Source: Zygnema cylindricum (Eukaryota; Streptophyta; Zygnematophyceae; Zygnematales; Zygnemataceae). From it: 64,000 nucleotides of DNA. The notes under the pieces were generated by a model. The model made no database searches. It saw only the letters and a list, made by a program, of their open reading frames with translations, and had not been told where the DNA came from. The stretch spans positions 62,001-126,000 of the forward strand of contig JBBHKE010003156.1 of the NCBI GenBank assembly GCA_037447655.1, in the 5' to 3' direction. A program made the position numbers and the translations under genes. This document shows positions 1 through 11,124 of the stretch, piece after piece; the first letter of the stretch is position 1, and every line of letters starts with the position of its first letter.

Positions 1-237
1 TCTACAAAGGTTTTGCAGCTAATCCATTCGGATGTTTTGTCACCGGCTCAGGTGCCCTCTGCTGAGGGGTTCGTTTTATGGTCCCATTTACAGATGACTT
101 CTCAAGATTCATTAAGGTATATTTCATGAAAAAAAAGAGTGAAGTGTTCGGACACTTCAAACACTACAAAGCTTGGGCAGAAAAGCTGCATTGTGTTCCG
201 ATTTTGGGACTTAGATCAGACAACGGAGGAGAGTAAT
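1..237 (+). pseudogene. Ty1/copia integrase fragment
   Basis: This is a remnant of a copia integrase core. One frame gives LIHSDV and PSAEGF; after a one-base slip near 75 another frame gives FTDDFSRF, an AWAEKL segment and RSDNGGE before a stop at 235-237. These are the first two catalytic aspartate blocks of the family. The third (glutamate) block is missing because similarity stops at about 237. The sequence differs clearly from the integrases of the other elements here, so it comes from another copia lineage. It continues beyond the left edge of the window. Confidence 0.85.
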
Positions 238-905
238 GTTGAAATTAAAGCTTTGATCTCAGCAGATATTAGTGTGAGAAGGATTTTAGGACTTATAATA
301 TTTTTGTCTAAGTCAAATTGTAATACTTACCTTTATTAGTGTTACAGAAGAAAAGTATGTTGTACATCTACAGGGACACGCGTCGATATCTAAGGCTTGT
401 GCAAATATTCCTGAAGAGCGCCGACAACAACATATACGCGTTGATTATCGAACGAGCGAAATCACAGGATCGGACGTGCGGAATTAAAAGCGCGCATTTG
501 GGAACAATTACCTGTACGAAATAACGAGTACCGTTTGTATTTGAATCGAGTCGACAGACGAGATTCGTGCCAGACCACAGGTGACTAAGCACAACTCTAC
601 AAGCCCAGAAGGACCGTACTTATAAACAACAATCGAATGGACTGTCGCGATTGACGATGACTAAGCGAAACCAACATTAGTTGTATGGCGTCGAAAATGA
701 AAATATTTGAAACACATTGTTTTGTTTTTAAGTGCATTAAAATTTAGTGTTTCGTCACTTAGATTACGGGTAACGCAAATTAGGTTTTTGAAAGTACCGT
801 GAGTACAATGATGTACAATTCCGGTACCTTGTCATTTTGTAGTGTAGTACGATAACGCCAGGTGTTAGTTGTTGACTAGTTAGTTAGATCAAACATACCC
901 TCAGT
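238..905. other. Gap without a recognisable gene
   Basis: There is no convincing coding sequence; the short open frames look random. The right edge is the start of the LTR of element B. The five bases before it, TCAGT (901-905), would be its target duplication, but the other end of B is lost. Confidence 0.5.
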
Positions 906-1979
906 TGTAGAAATTGATGGTTATTTTAATATTTTCTAGGTCTAAAATATAATGTAGAAAAGAAGCTGAGGCAATCTGCCTCTAACTCCTCTTTTCAACT
1001 CCCACACTTGTTGCAGTCACTAAAAGTTGGAGAGGAAGCTAGAGCCATGGCTGCCTATGCTATCCGGAGTATAACAGGAAATAGATTAGTTGATTTACGG
1101 ATAGGTTGTTCATTTACTAAAAGGGGATATGTCGAATCCATGATTTGATCTTGGCAAGTACCGTTCGATACAGCCGCCGGTAGCCAGTAGCCGGTAGACT
1201 TATCCATTAAGTCTAGGACTAAAGTAACATGATATAGGATTTGTTCGGTATTTAAATGTTACCGCGTAGGATAATTCATTTAAAGGCAACTGTTTTCGGG
1301 ATACATAGATCCAATTATATAAAAATACAGATTAGAGTATGGATAAGAAACGAATACCGCGCATTTGTTTCTTTAAACAAAACAAAAACCGCACAAGTAT
1401 TTATGATGGCTACGATTGAAATCTACATTCAATCGAATGGTCGGGAAGAATGCCGAGTTCACGGAAAAAATCTCGGTGGTTTGTGCTCATCGCCATATCG
1501 GATGACACGTGGCACAATTACATTTGATCGCGGCATCTCCGAGGAATACGGGACCGAATCCAGATATGATATGTGTCGACATTTAGGCCATATCGTAGAA
1601 TATTCGTACAAAAAGTACACTAGCAATTGTACTTTTGTGTACTGCAATGTTATATGATTGGTGCCGTTTATCAGTAAATAGAGTTTTAGAGACAGATAGG
1701 ACTTAGAAAAAATTGGTAGATAGGACTCTCTCTCTTAGAGAGCTTGTGTACAAAAGGTCAACTTTGACCCTCTATAACTTACTGCCCAGGGGAGCAAATT
1801 CAGAGATTCTTTTTGTTATCTACTCAAGGGAGTCTTGCCTTCACAGAGGAGGAGGTGGTCAGAGTTTTTTTCTGCCAGGGTGGCAGTTATTTTTGCCGAA
1901 ACACAAAGGGGTCAAGGTTATCTTAGAGGCTTTGTGTGAGCTACCTACTCTGAGGACCTTTGTAGGTCTCAGAGTTGGA
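906..1979 (+). repeat. 5' LTR of element B (family 1)
   Basis: It starts TGTAGAAATTGATGG and ends directly before the primer-binding site; about 1074 bp. It contains the antisense tRNA-like stretch (about 1129-1220), a CACGTGG box (about 1506), a GTAC-rich hairpin (about 1605-1640) and the W-box palindrome GGTCAACTTTGACC (1756-1769). It matches the LTRs of A at 53819 and 59234. Confidence 0.85.
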
Positions 1980-1994
1980 GGTTATGGGCCTACC
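1980..1994 (+). other. Primer-binding site of B, initiator tRNA-Met anticodon arm
   Basis: GGTTATGGGCCTACC has one mismatch to GGTTATGGGCCCACC, the reverse complement of the anticodon stem-loop of plant initiator tRNA-Met. It follows the LTR with no spacer. Confidence 0.75.
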
Positions 1995-2976
1995 ATCTAG
2001 GGTGCCCATATTCAATGGAGCTTGCTTCATATACTTGGAAAGTATGATGACAAGAGCTATATGTGAGAAACGGTTTTGGGGAATAGTGAGTGGACGGGTG
2101 AGGCGTCTATCAAGTCTTAGGATACCTCCAGGGTTTACAAGAGGGAGATTCACTAGAGATGCAAATCCATCTTCAATGGAGGAGACAAAGGAAGGGGAGG
2201 TGATGGACAAAGGAAAGAAGAAGGAGACGGTCACACTAATAGCAACTGGTTCGGCATTCATGTCACCTATTCCGAGGAACAACGAGAATGATATTGATAC
2301 CTGGGACTACAACAATATGGCAAGTAAGCACTTCATCCTCCGCCATTTTACTCAAGGGCTTGCATCTCCCCATTTGCAGGTAGAGAGGGCATCTGATCTT
2401 TGGGTGGCTCTCATAAAGATGTACCGAAGTGGTACGATTCAGCAACAACAGTTGGCTGAACATAAAATTAAAGAGTATGTATACAAACGGGGGAAGATGC
2501 TGGATATTTGCAATGAGCTTGCTACACTTTTCATGGAACTAGAGAGTGCTGGAAAAGTATTTAGCAAAAAGAAAAGGTTAATTGTTTACTAATGAAGTTA
2601 CCCATTGAGTTCGAGAACATAATCAACCGTGTCCAAGACTTGGAGGACTCAAGGTGGATTTGGAATTCAGTGGTAGGGATGATTCTTGTTCGAGAGAATT
2701 CTCATTCGAGAAAATACGATTGAGATCTGAAGGGGAGGAAAGAGTGGGCAAGCTTTGGCAATTGGGACCGATTGGAGGAACAATGATTCCAAGAAACAGG
2801 TTGGAAATTATTGAGGGGAGGGACAGAAAAATGAGACTAAGGAAATCGGACCAAGGACTCCCAAGGGTTTGTGCCATTTTTGTAAAAAACTTGGGCACTA
2901 TATGGCTGAATGCACTAAGTTAACCGAGCTGCGGTTAAAGGAGGGGCACACCAGTGGATCCCCGAGAGGAAAGTAA
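1984..2976 (+). pseudogene. gag of element B (disrupted)
   Basis: This is the copia capsid/nucleocapsid region. The frame enters from the LTR and reads MG(L)PS at the primer-binding site. It then shows the family core: VPIFNG, a WGIVSG block, a GTIQQQQLA helix segment and a LFMELESAGK segment. The first frame stops at 2592. After a slip, the next frames carry FENIINRVQDL-type sequence and a CCHC zinc knuckle (C-X2-C-X4-H-X4-C, reading CHFCKKLGHYMAEC) at 2872-2913. The gag/pol boundary has a TAA at 2974-2976 that is also present in element A. At least two frameshifts make it non-functional. Confidence 0.8.
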
Positions 2977-4364
2977 AAGGCCCTTGTGCCAAAGGTACAT
3001 GAGATGGACTCTGAGGATGATGACGATGAACTCCTATTAGATGAGGAATTGGAAGGGAAAAACGAGGTCGAAATTCCACGAAAGCATAAATGTGCTTTCA
3101 GTGGATTGAAAGGAAAAACAGGTTGGATTGTAGACTCAGGTGCATCCATGCACATGTGTAAAGATAAACACCTGTTCACTAAGATAAGAAAGATTCCCAC
3201 CATAGAAATAGAGTACGGGGATGGGAGGATAGTCACTACTACTCTTGTAGGATCGGTAGATCTAAAAGTGTTAGTAGATGGAAAGACATCCATAGTTACA
3301 TTCTCCGATGAATTGTTTATTCCGGAGCTGAACAAAAACCTCATCTCTACGTCTGTATTAGATGATAAGGGTTTTGATACTAGCACTAGGAAAGGAGTCT
3401 TTACTACTAGTTTTGAGGAGGAAGTTTATTTATTGCTGAAAAAGGTAGCCAAGCGGTGTTTAGGCTAATTTTAAGGAATAAAAAAAAGAAACTTTATTAT
3501 GCTGGTGTTCATGATATAATGTTGTGGCATAAGAGGCTTGGGCATCTGAATCTAGATAAGTTAAAAGAGATGAAAAAGATGGGAGTAGTGGAAGAGATTC
3601 AGTTCAGTGAGAGTAAAAATCTAATTGATTGTAGTGGATGTGCTCAAGGTAAAGCACAGAGGTTACCCTTCCCCAAAACTGCCACCTATAAGGGAGAAAA
3701 GATTATAGATTTAGTACACACAGAAATTTGGGGGCTGGCCAGAGTGCCATTACCGGAGGGGAAGAGATTTATGATGAGTATCACCGATGATTGGTCTCAG
3801 TATTCTAGGGTGTATTTTTTGAAAAATAAGTCAGAGGCTCAAGAATGTTTTAAACAATATAAAGCAATGAGTAAAAAACTCCATGAAACCTGAATGAAGA
3901 GAGTAAGGATTAACAATGGTGGAGAGTATACCTCTAACCAGTTTGAGTATTTTTTGAGAGAAGATGGAGTGCAACACCAAAAGACAGTTCCTGAAAATCT
4001 TGAGCAGAATGGTGTAGCTGAAAGATAAAATAGAACACTGAGTGATAGTGCTGAGTGATAGTGCTAAGAGTATGCTGTACAATAAGAAGATACAAAGAAG
4101 TTTTGGGCCGAAGCAATGAACTGTGCAAATTATCTCAAGAATAGAGTTTTTACTTCAGATATAAAAGGGCAAATACCTTATGAGAGATGGATTGGCCGGA
4201 AACCAGACATATCTCACTTACAGGTTTTCGGCTGTTAAGTATTCAGTCTAGATACAGGTCGGTCTAATTGGAAGCTAGATCCTAAAGGAAAACGGGTAAA
4301 CTTATTAGGATATGATGAAGATGTTAAAGGATATAGAGTTTATGATCTAAAAAAGGAAGATATA

Positions 4365-5500
4365 TGTTGTTTTAAAGACTTAGTTTCGTACATATTTGTT
4401 TTAGTGTAGCCTTAATAATGCGGTATGAGGCGTACGTAATTTGGGGGAGCAAACAATTCGTGATTTACGTGATTTGGTGGGGGTTCATTTGGAGGATTCG
4501 GCTTGTAAATCAACGACTTGAATACTAGCAGGTGGCGTATGATTACTCGTGGAGTATCGCGCAGATTATTTGCGGCAGTGGAATGACGAATACATTCCGA
4601 AATATCCACTGCGGTTCGTGGATACACTTTGAGTACTTTGGTGACACGCGACATTTTGGTTCACGGTGCCGATTTGGGTACATGGACGGCGGACGGAAGA
4701 CCGCCGACAAATGATGACTCAAAAAGACCACATTAATGATTTGATGACTCAACGAGCATACTTTTGTGTTTGCGTAAATATTTGGTTCAACGGTGGTTTG
4801 TCATTTTGTAAATATCTTATTAGTGTAGTTTTATCAGTTTGTGACATACCTTCTGTTTTCCGGTATACGAACACTAGTGAATGTAGGAGGTAGTTAGCGT
4901 ACGGCTGGTATGTCACCGTACTTCAACAAGGCGTGTGATTGGTGGACAGACTTAGTAGTGTAGTCTGTGAGGGTATAGATGTAGGACTTGTCATTTTGTA
5001 GCATAGGATTTTTCTGTACCAAAACAGTTTATGATCATTTTTTGTAGTTTTTGTCTGAGTATTGCTCTCACATCTGTTGGCAAAATTATGTGAAAATTTG
5101 CATGTATGTTCCTCCTGGTATTTTATACATTGCCACAAATTTGCAAAATTATGTGAAATTTTGCATGTATGTTCCTCCTTGTATTTTATACATTGCCACA
5201 AATTTGTAGACCTATTGTGTGTCTTGTCGATGTGTAACTTCATTGTGAAGTTGTCGGTTTTATCAAAGTTATGGCAGACTGTTTTTCTGCAACTTTGACT
5301 AGATGATGTGATAACTATGTTTACTATTTTTGTCTGAAACTTTGTGAGGTTATTCTATAGCCTAGAAAATATATGTTTTTGTATTTTCAGCTTGTTTTAT
5401 TTTTTTTGTAGAGTTCTGTGTTTATTCAAAGTAGGCTGTTTTGGGTAGTCTGTGGTGCTTCCGAGGGTAAATCCATGGCTGAATATGGCTATGGACAACA
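4365..5500. mobile_element. Solo LTR G inserted in the integrase of B
   Basis: The 1136-bp segment begins TGTTGTTTTAAAGAC and ends GGACAACA, so its termini are the inverted repeat TGTTGT/ACAACA. It is flanked by the direct repeat ATATA (4360-4364 and 5501-5505). Removing it rejoins the integrase frame of B exactly. TG...CA ends, a 5-bp duplication and no internal genes fit a solo LTR left by LTR-LTR recombination. It is unlike the copia LTR families here and may come from another superfamily. Confidence 0.85.
5080..5205. repeat. 63-bp tandem duplication inside solo LTR G
   Basis: Two adjacent 63-bp units, 5080-5142 and 5143-5205, differ at about two positions. Each contains GCATGTATGTTCCTCC and ends ATTGCCACAAATTT. 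Confidence 0.9.
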
Positions 5501-5555
5501 ATATAATCTTAGTAAGGCATCTAGTAGTTATGGATGAAGAAAAGTCTGTGGTTTC

Positions 5556-5930
5556 TGAGAAAGTCTGAGAAAGCCTCAGAATGAAGTGCTTGGCTGTCAT
5601 GTTTGTGTATTCCCACATTTCAATATCTTTTTCTTCGCACTTCACGGCCGCCCTTTCGGAAACTGTGGCGATAGGAGTAAGAGGTGTATCCTTCCCTTTC
5701 CCCTTTTTAGACACACTGTTGTCCCTGCTGTCTGCCTCCTTTGTTGGAGCAGATGCTGCTGCAAAAAACCTCATTCCACTTAACCTTGGTGGAATTCCCT
5801 AAAATGGACGTTTCACTTGTCCATTAACGATACCCAAGTATCGTTTTTCCCACAAAGCCCCTACCATCATGGCTTCCCAATAAATAAAACCAGATCCGTT
5901 CAAGATGGGCACCTTAGAGGGTGGGCCCAT
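5556..5930 (-). pseudogene. gag N-terminal fragment of C'
   Basis: The gag frame starts at the ATG inside the primer-binding site (5930-5928). It continues through a TPLTPIA segment and MWEYTNMTAKHFILR, matching the gag of D and H. It carries slips, and similarity ends near 5556-5575 where the head-to-head junction with B lies. Confidence 0.75.
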
Positions 5931-5934
5931 AACG
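5920..5934 (-). other. Primer-binding site of C'
   Basis: The minus strand reads CGTTATGGGCCCACC, one mismatch from the initiator tRNA-Met anticodon-arm complement, directly next to the LTR. Confidence 0.75.
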
Positions 5935-6941
5935 TGCAATTTTGTGTCCCCCATTGTGCTACAGAATTCAACAAGCCTCTAGATAGTTTTTGGCTAACCC
6001 TTCTTCAGCTAGGATCAAAGATACCCAAGTAGGCAAACAAGGAATCAGATTGCACCTCTGTGCAGTCTGGACTCCCGTTTGTCAGAAGCAAAAGAAATCA
6101 CTGAAAACGCCCAGTCAGGTGATTAGTTATCCAGTGGCAAAGATGCCAAAATATATATAAGCTCACTGGGAGAGAGGCAACTCCCTCCTAAATCTCCTAA
6201 GTCCTAAACCCCTCTCAAAACCCCTATCTACTGATGTGCGAACCAATCAGAGAAATGTAAAGTACAGAAAGATATTGTGGCCGGTGTAATTTTTGTACGG
6301 TTTGTGTATAACTCGGCCATTGAGTGGACACTTGTCTCCCCAAACTCGACCTCATGCTCTTCGGGATTCCTGCTACCCAATGTTATCTTGCCACTTGGCT
6401 CTTGGTCATGGCACGCCCAAAAACCGCCAAAGCAACCATTCTGGGATGTGGCAATGATGCGTGACGTCGGATCTAAATCGGCTTTGAATGCTTGCCGTTG
6501 AAAATCAATGTCTGGTAAATTTATTTCGTGCAGTTTCACTTTCGCACTTTATTTCATTTTGTTTCTATGTCACTTATCCGTAATTTCGTTAATTCGATTA
6601 GTGAATTCTGACATATTTAAATACTAAACATACCCGATGTACTCTGACGGACTTCAACGACATACCAGCTAAGGCTGACGGCAATGCCTCGTTTTGCTAG
6701 TCAGAAGTTTGAGTCTTACGGAACTCAACCTTTTTGTTAGAAGTGACTTATGTCACTTCTTTTGACCTGCCTAAGGAGCCAAGGCAGCCATGGATCCACC
6801 ACCCTCTCTTTCTTTCAGTGACTAAAACAAGTATGGGGGATAGAGGGAAGAGGTAGAGGCAGACTGCCTACGCTTTTCTTTTCTATTTTCACTTAAGCTA
6901 ATCATACCTACAAAATACTTTGTAAATCTAATAATTCAACA
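5935..6941 (-). repeat. 5' LTR of C' (family 2)
   Basis: 1007 bp on the minus strand, TGTTGAATTATTAG to CACAAAATTGCA. It resembles the D LTRs (8575, 21075) throughout, including the antisense tRNA-like block (+ strand, about 6670-6735). Confidence 0.8.
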
Positions 6942-8574
6942 AACTGATCCGGATATATCCTAGACTGGTAAGAAACTCATTAAGCTTCTTATTCCACTGT
7001 CGGGGCGCCTGTTTCAAACCATAAACAGATTTAATTATCCAGCATACCTTAGTCTTCTCTCCTTGCTCTAGATATCCTTCGCGTTGTTGCATGAAGATAT
7101 GCTCTTCCAATTCTCCATGGAAAAAATATGTCTTGATATCCATCTGGTGCACCTCCATATCATTCGCTGCTGCCAAACTCAGAAGTATGGGGACAAAGGG
7201 ATATGTGACGGCCAAGGCAAATGTTTCTTAGTAGTCGATTCCCTCTTTCTGTGTAATTTTTTTTGCCACTAACCTGGCCTTGTAGCGCTCAATGGTGTTA
7301 TCCGGGTTCTATTTTAATTTAAACACCCACTTACACCCGATTTGTTTTCGCTTAGGTGGACAATCCACTAGCTCCGAAGTATCAGCTACTATAACTGAGG
7401 CCATCTCCTCAGTGATGGATGTCTTCCACCGGTTCATTTCTGGACAATTCATCGCCTCTCCATAAGTCTGAGGTTCATCCGGATGAGAGAGTTTTGTTAC
7501 CTTGTTATTAACATATTTTTCTTGCAACCTTTTGCTACTTCTCCTTCCCCTCTCAAAATCTGCGGTCGGAATAGATGGTTCACGTGGGTTCTTTCGAACA
7601 TTCTCGGCTTCTCCCCTATCCCTTGATTCCAAATCAATTTCCACCACATCTTCCGCTTCCGGTAGAGTTGTCAATGGAGTTTCCGCGACCAAGTCCTTCT
7701 CGGTCTGATTTGTACCTGCAAAAAATGTCATCTTATTTGAAACCTGGATAGTTAGGAAGCTCAAAGTCATCAGAATTTTCTGACTCAAATCTGATTTTTA
7801 CTGACTTTGTATGCGTGAAGGGATCCACAGACTTTCTTTCATCCATAACAGCTAGATGCTTTACTAAGATTATATCTTCTCTTTTAAGATCATAAATTTT
7901 GTATTCTTTTACAACCTCATCATATCCTTATAAGTACCTTGGTTTTCCTTTAGGATCTAGCTTCCAATTGGACCGATCAGTATCTAGACTGAATACTTGA
8001 CTGCCGAAAACCTTTAAGTGAGAAATGTCTGGTTTTCGGGCTGTCCATCTCTCATAAGGTGTTTGGCCTTTTATCGCTGAAGTAAAAACTCTATTTTTGA
8101 GGTAATTAGCACAGTTCATGGCTTCGGCCAGAAACATTTTTCCTATCTTCTTATCCCACAACATACACTATCACTTAGTGTCCTATTTCATCTTTCAGCT
8201 ACCCCATTCTGTTCTAAGTTTTTTGGAACTATCTTTTGGTGTTGCACTCCATCTTCTTTTAGAAAATCCTCAAACTGATAAGAGGTATACTCTTCCCCAT
8301 TGTCACTCGTTACTCTCTAAATAAACGTTTCATAGAGTTTCTCACTCCATGTCTTATATTACTTAAATACTTGTGGGGCCTCTGATTTATTTTTCAAAAA
8401 TACACTCTAGAGTACTAAGACCAATCGTCACTGATTGTCATCATAAACCTTTTACTACCGCTTGAGGGCACTCTGGCCGGTCCCCAAATATCAGTGTGTA
8501 CCAAGTCTAACACTTTTTCTCCTTTATAAGTGGCTTCCTTTGGGGAGGATAATTTGTTTGACTTACCTTGAGCA
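6942..8574 (-). pseudogene. pol 3' part of C: integrase to reverse transcriptase (disrupted)
   Basis: From 8574 downwards: the integrase core with SDDWS (changed first block), a TSDNGEEY block and an NGVAER glutamate block. Next are NCANYLKN and TPYERWTARKPD of the integrase C-terminal region (7928-8164), then a KLSHPDEPQTYGEA linker and CKWVFKLK at the start of reverse transcriptase (7309-7788). MDIKTYFFHGELEE and [13 protein letters not shown] follow (6928-7215). The YVDD block and RNase H are absent because C' lies in between. Several stops are present. Confidence 0.8.
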
Positions 8575-9580
8575 TGTTGAAATCACTAGATTTATTGAGT
8601 ATTTTCTAGGTCTAAATAGCTTAAGAGAAAAAAGACAAAAAAAACGCAAGTAACCTGCCTCCACCTTTGACTTCTATCCCCCATACTTGTTGTAGTCACT
8701 GAAGGAGAGAGAGAGTAGTGGAGCCATGGCTGCCTCAGCTACATAGGCAAGACTAAAGAGTGACACAAGTCACTCTTAACAAAAGGTTAAGTCTGGCACG
8801 ACTCAAACCTCCGACCGACAGAGCGAGGCGTAGCCGTTAGCTCTAACCGGTCTGTCGTAGAAGTTTGTTAAATTACATAAGGTTTGATAAATACTTAAAC
8901 TATGTTATGATCTTGAAAGCGATTTACTGAATTATGAATGAAGGAACATAGAACTGGTTAATATACACTGCGACCTTTATCCCACACGAAACAAGTGAAT
9001 CAGACATTTGTTTCGACGGCTAACATTTAATGTTAGATTTAATCCAACGGCATATATCGCCGTCGAGATCCTAAAATGGTCACTTTGGCGGTTTTGGACA
9101 TGGCATGACCTGGCGCCACCTGGAGGGAAAAAATTTGGTCGCAAGAATTCCGAGGAACATACGGACGAGTGGAATTTTGATACGCGTCCACTTAGTGGCT
9201 TTGTCGTACACAGGCTGTACTGAAAGGACATCAGTCATAATACCTTTCTGTACTATACATTTATATGATTTGTTTCTTACTCCGGTAGATAGGGATTGTG
9301 AGAGGGGTTAGGACTTAGCATTTTTGAATAAACAGCCACCTCTCTCTTTGAGAGTTTGTATTAATTAGATTTTTTTTCCACCTAATAACTTATCAGATGG
9401 TTGGCCATTTCCAGTGATTCTTTTTGCTACAAACTCAGGGAATTCCTAACTGCACAAGGGTGTAGACAAATTGTCAATTTGTCTCCTTGAGTAGCAATGG
9501 TTGTGGTTGAAAGTGGGTTAGTTAAAAACTACCTAGAGGCTTCTTAAATTTTGTAGTCTAATAGAGGACAAAGAATTGCA
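8575..9580 (+). repeat. 5' LTR of D (family 2)
   Basis: TGTTGAAATCACTAG to AAAGAATTGCA, 1006 bp, ending directly at the primer-binding site. It is paired with 21075-22075. Confidence 0.88.
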
Positions 9581-9595
9581 GGTTATGGGCTCACC
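9581..9595 (+). other. Primer-binding site of D
   Basis: GGTTATGGGCTCACC, one mismatch from the initiator tRNA-Met anticodon-arm complement. Confidence 0.75.
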
Positions 9596-10238
9596 CAATA
9601 GGGTGCCCATCTTAAATGGATCTGATTTTTATCTATTGGGAAGCCATGATGACAAGGGCTTTGTGCGAAAAACTATACTGGGGTATTGTTAATGGACAAG
9701 TGAAACGTCCACCTCAAGGAACTCCACCATGATTTGGTGGAATAAGGTTTTCTGCAGTAGCATTTGTTGCTATAGAAGAGGCAGATAATGAAGACAGTAA
9801 ATGTCCGAAAATGGGAAAGAGAACGAGACACCTCTTACTCCAATCGCTCCTATTACCACGGCACCCGGAGAGGCAGCCATGAAGACCACAGAGAACGATA
9901 CCTTAACGTGGGAAAAAAACAACATGGTTGTCAAAAACTTCATTCTAAGACACCTGACTCGAGCTTTGGAAACTCCCCACCTTCACATTTACAAGGTCGA
10001 GGAGTTATGGGTGAGTTTGGTAAAAGCTGGTACTATTCAAAAGCTCCAATTCTCCAAACAAAAGTTAGGAAATTATAATTTCAAAGGGGGAAAGATGTTA
10101 AACTACTATAATGATCCCTCTTGTTTGTATATGGAAATGGAGTGTCAAGTGGACAGAAACAATGAAGATGAAAGTTAACACTCTCATCATGAAGTTACCT
10201 GACGAGTACGAAAACATAGTGTACCGCGTACAGGAAAT

Positions 10239-11124
10239 TGAAATTATGTGGTCTCTATTGACCCACAGAATGAGCAGCCTATGTAAAGCCTCTAAGATAA
10301 TATTTGCCCCTTCCACTTTCCCACTGAATAAGTGCCGCCCAAGCTCACCAAATATTCTAACCACCCTCACCCCTATGAGGACAAACCTCCCTTGATTCAA
10401 ACGCAAAACGAATCACTTAATTTGCTCCCCTGAGCAGTAAGTTATGGCTGGTCAATGATGACCTTTATAAATACAAGCTCTCTTAGAGAGAGGTACCTAA
10501 ATCTCACTAAGTCTTGGTCTGCCTACTCACGATTACCTACTACTAAACCCTAGTCCAATAGGAACATTATATAGTACAAGAAGGTACAATAAGAGATGTA
10601 CTTATTGTACGGCCATTGTACGACATAGTCTACAAGGTGACACCTGTGAAATCGAGAGCCATGGTTTCTCCTCCCATCTTCTCCGGTATCAAATAATGTG
10701 GCGCCACGTGGCACCAGGTGACGCTATCTCCAAATGACGCCAAAAGCTCACTTCGCGTGGCGGCTACAATACCGGCCGTCCGATCAAAACATATTTTACA
10801 TGGTTGAGATTTGCGTACATGCATGAATTGCTCCTTTTTGTTAGTCTGCTGTTAATTAGCTGTCCCGTAAATGTTTCTATATCATTAAAACCTAGCACGT
10901 GTATCGTTTCGTAGCGCCTTAATGGTTAAGGTTAGGCTATTGAGAATCTAGAGGTCGTAGGTTCAAATCTAGACCTAGGCATAATTTTAGTAAAATATCC
11001 TCTACTTCAAAATCTACCACTTTCTAAATATGGCGGTAGCCATGGCGCGCCTTTGATCCTCACTCTCTTTCTTTTAAGCAAAACTAAATTAGAGAAGTGA
11101 ACTATTAATTTACTCTTTTCAACA
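10239..11124 (-). repeat. 3' LTR of E (family 3)
   Basis: 886 bp, minus-strand start TGTTGAAAAG at 11124. It is near-identical by eye to 15551-16430. It holds a + strand tRNA-like stretch at about 10908-10980. Confidence 0.9.
10908..10980 (+). other. tRNA-like module, antisense to the LTR of E
   Basis: It reads TAGCGCCTTAATGGTTAAGG (A-box-like) followed about 35 bases later by GGTTCAAATC (10960-10969, B-box-like). The copy in the other LTR is at about 16222-16290. Equivalent modules are in the other LTR families. It is too degenerate to be called a working tRNA gene. Confidence 0.55.

Larger units (their letters stand above)
906..5553 (+). mobile_element. Ty1/copia element B, 3'-truncated and split by a solo LTR
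   Basis: In order: a 5' LTR (906-1979), a primer-binding site (1980-1994), gag, then protease and integrase. The integrase C-terminal part stops at about 4364 and resumes at 5506 after the solo LTR G. Similarity ends near 5553, shortly after an LVVMDEEKSV segment. Reverse transcriptase, RNase H and 3' LTR are missing. At the break B abuts a minus-strand gag of another element, which points to a deletion between two elements. Many stops and frameshifts show it is dead. It belongs to LTR family 1, with A, C and F. Confidence 0.85.
2977..5553 (+). pseudogene. pol 5' part of element B: protease and integrase (disrupted)
   Basis: An aspartic protease with WIVDSGASMHMC lies at about 3124-3160. It is followed by the GAG-pre-integrase zinc region (MLWHKRLGHLNLDKL, then DCSGCAQGKA) and the integrase core (ITDDWS near 3781; RINNGGEY in place of RSDNGGEY near 3906). 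The second catalytic aspartate is therefore changed to asparagine. A stop replaces a residue after KKLHET (3891), and more stops follow. At 4364 the frame is cut by the solo LTR G. It resumes at 5506 with the ILV.HLVVMDEEKSV part of the integrase C-terminal domain, then is lost. Confidence 0.8.
5556..6941 (-). mobile_element. Ty1/copia element C', 5' part only
   Basis: On the minus strand it has a 5' LTR (6941 to 5935), a primer-binding site (5934-5920) and the start of gag, which breaks off at about 5556 against element B. Its LTR start (TGTTGAATTATTAG, minus strand at 6941) lies inside the reverse transcriptase of element C, just after the GYIRIS codons. It therefore inserted into C. The rest was lost in the deletion that joined it to B. 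LTR family 2, the same as D. Confidence 0.8.

Noticed and set aside
238-905. A second solo LTR starting TGTTGAAATT at 239
   Set aside because: No matching CA end or 5-bp direct repeat was found before the LTR of B.
10908-10980. A functional tRNA gene
   Set aside because: Box-like words are present but the acceptor and anticodon stems do not form; it recurs in decayed form in the LTRs.
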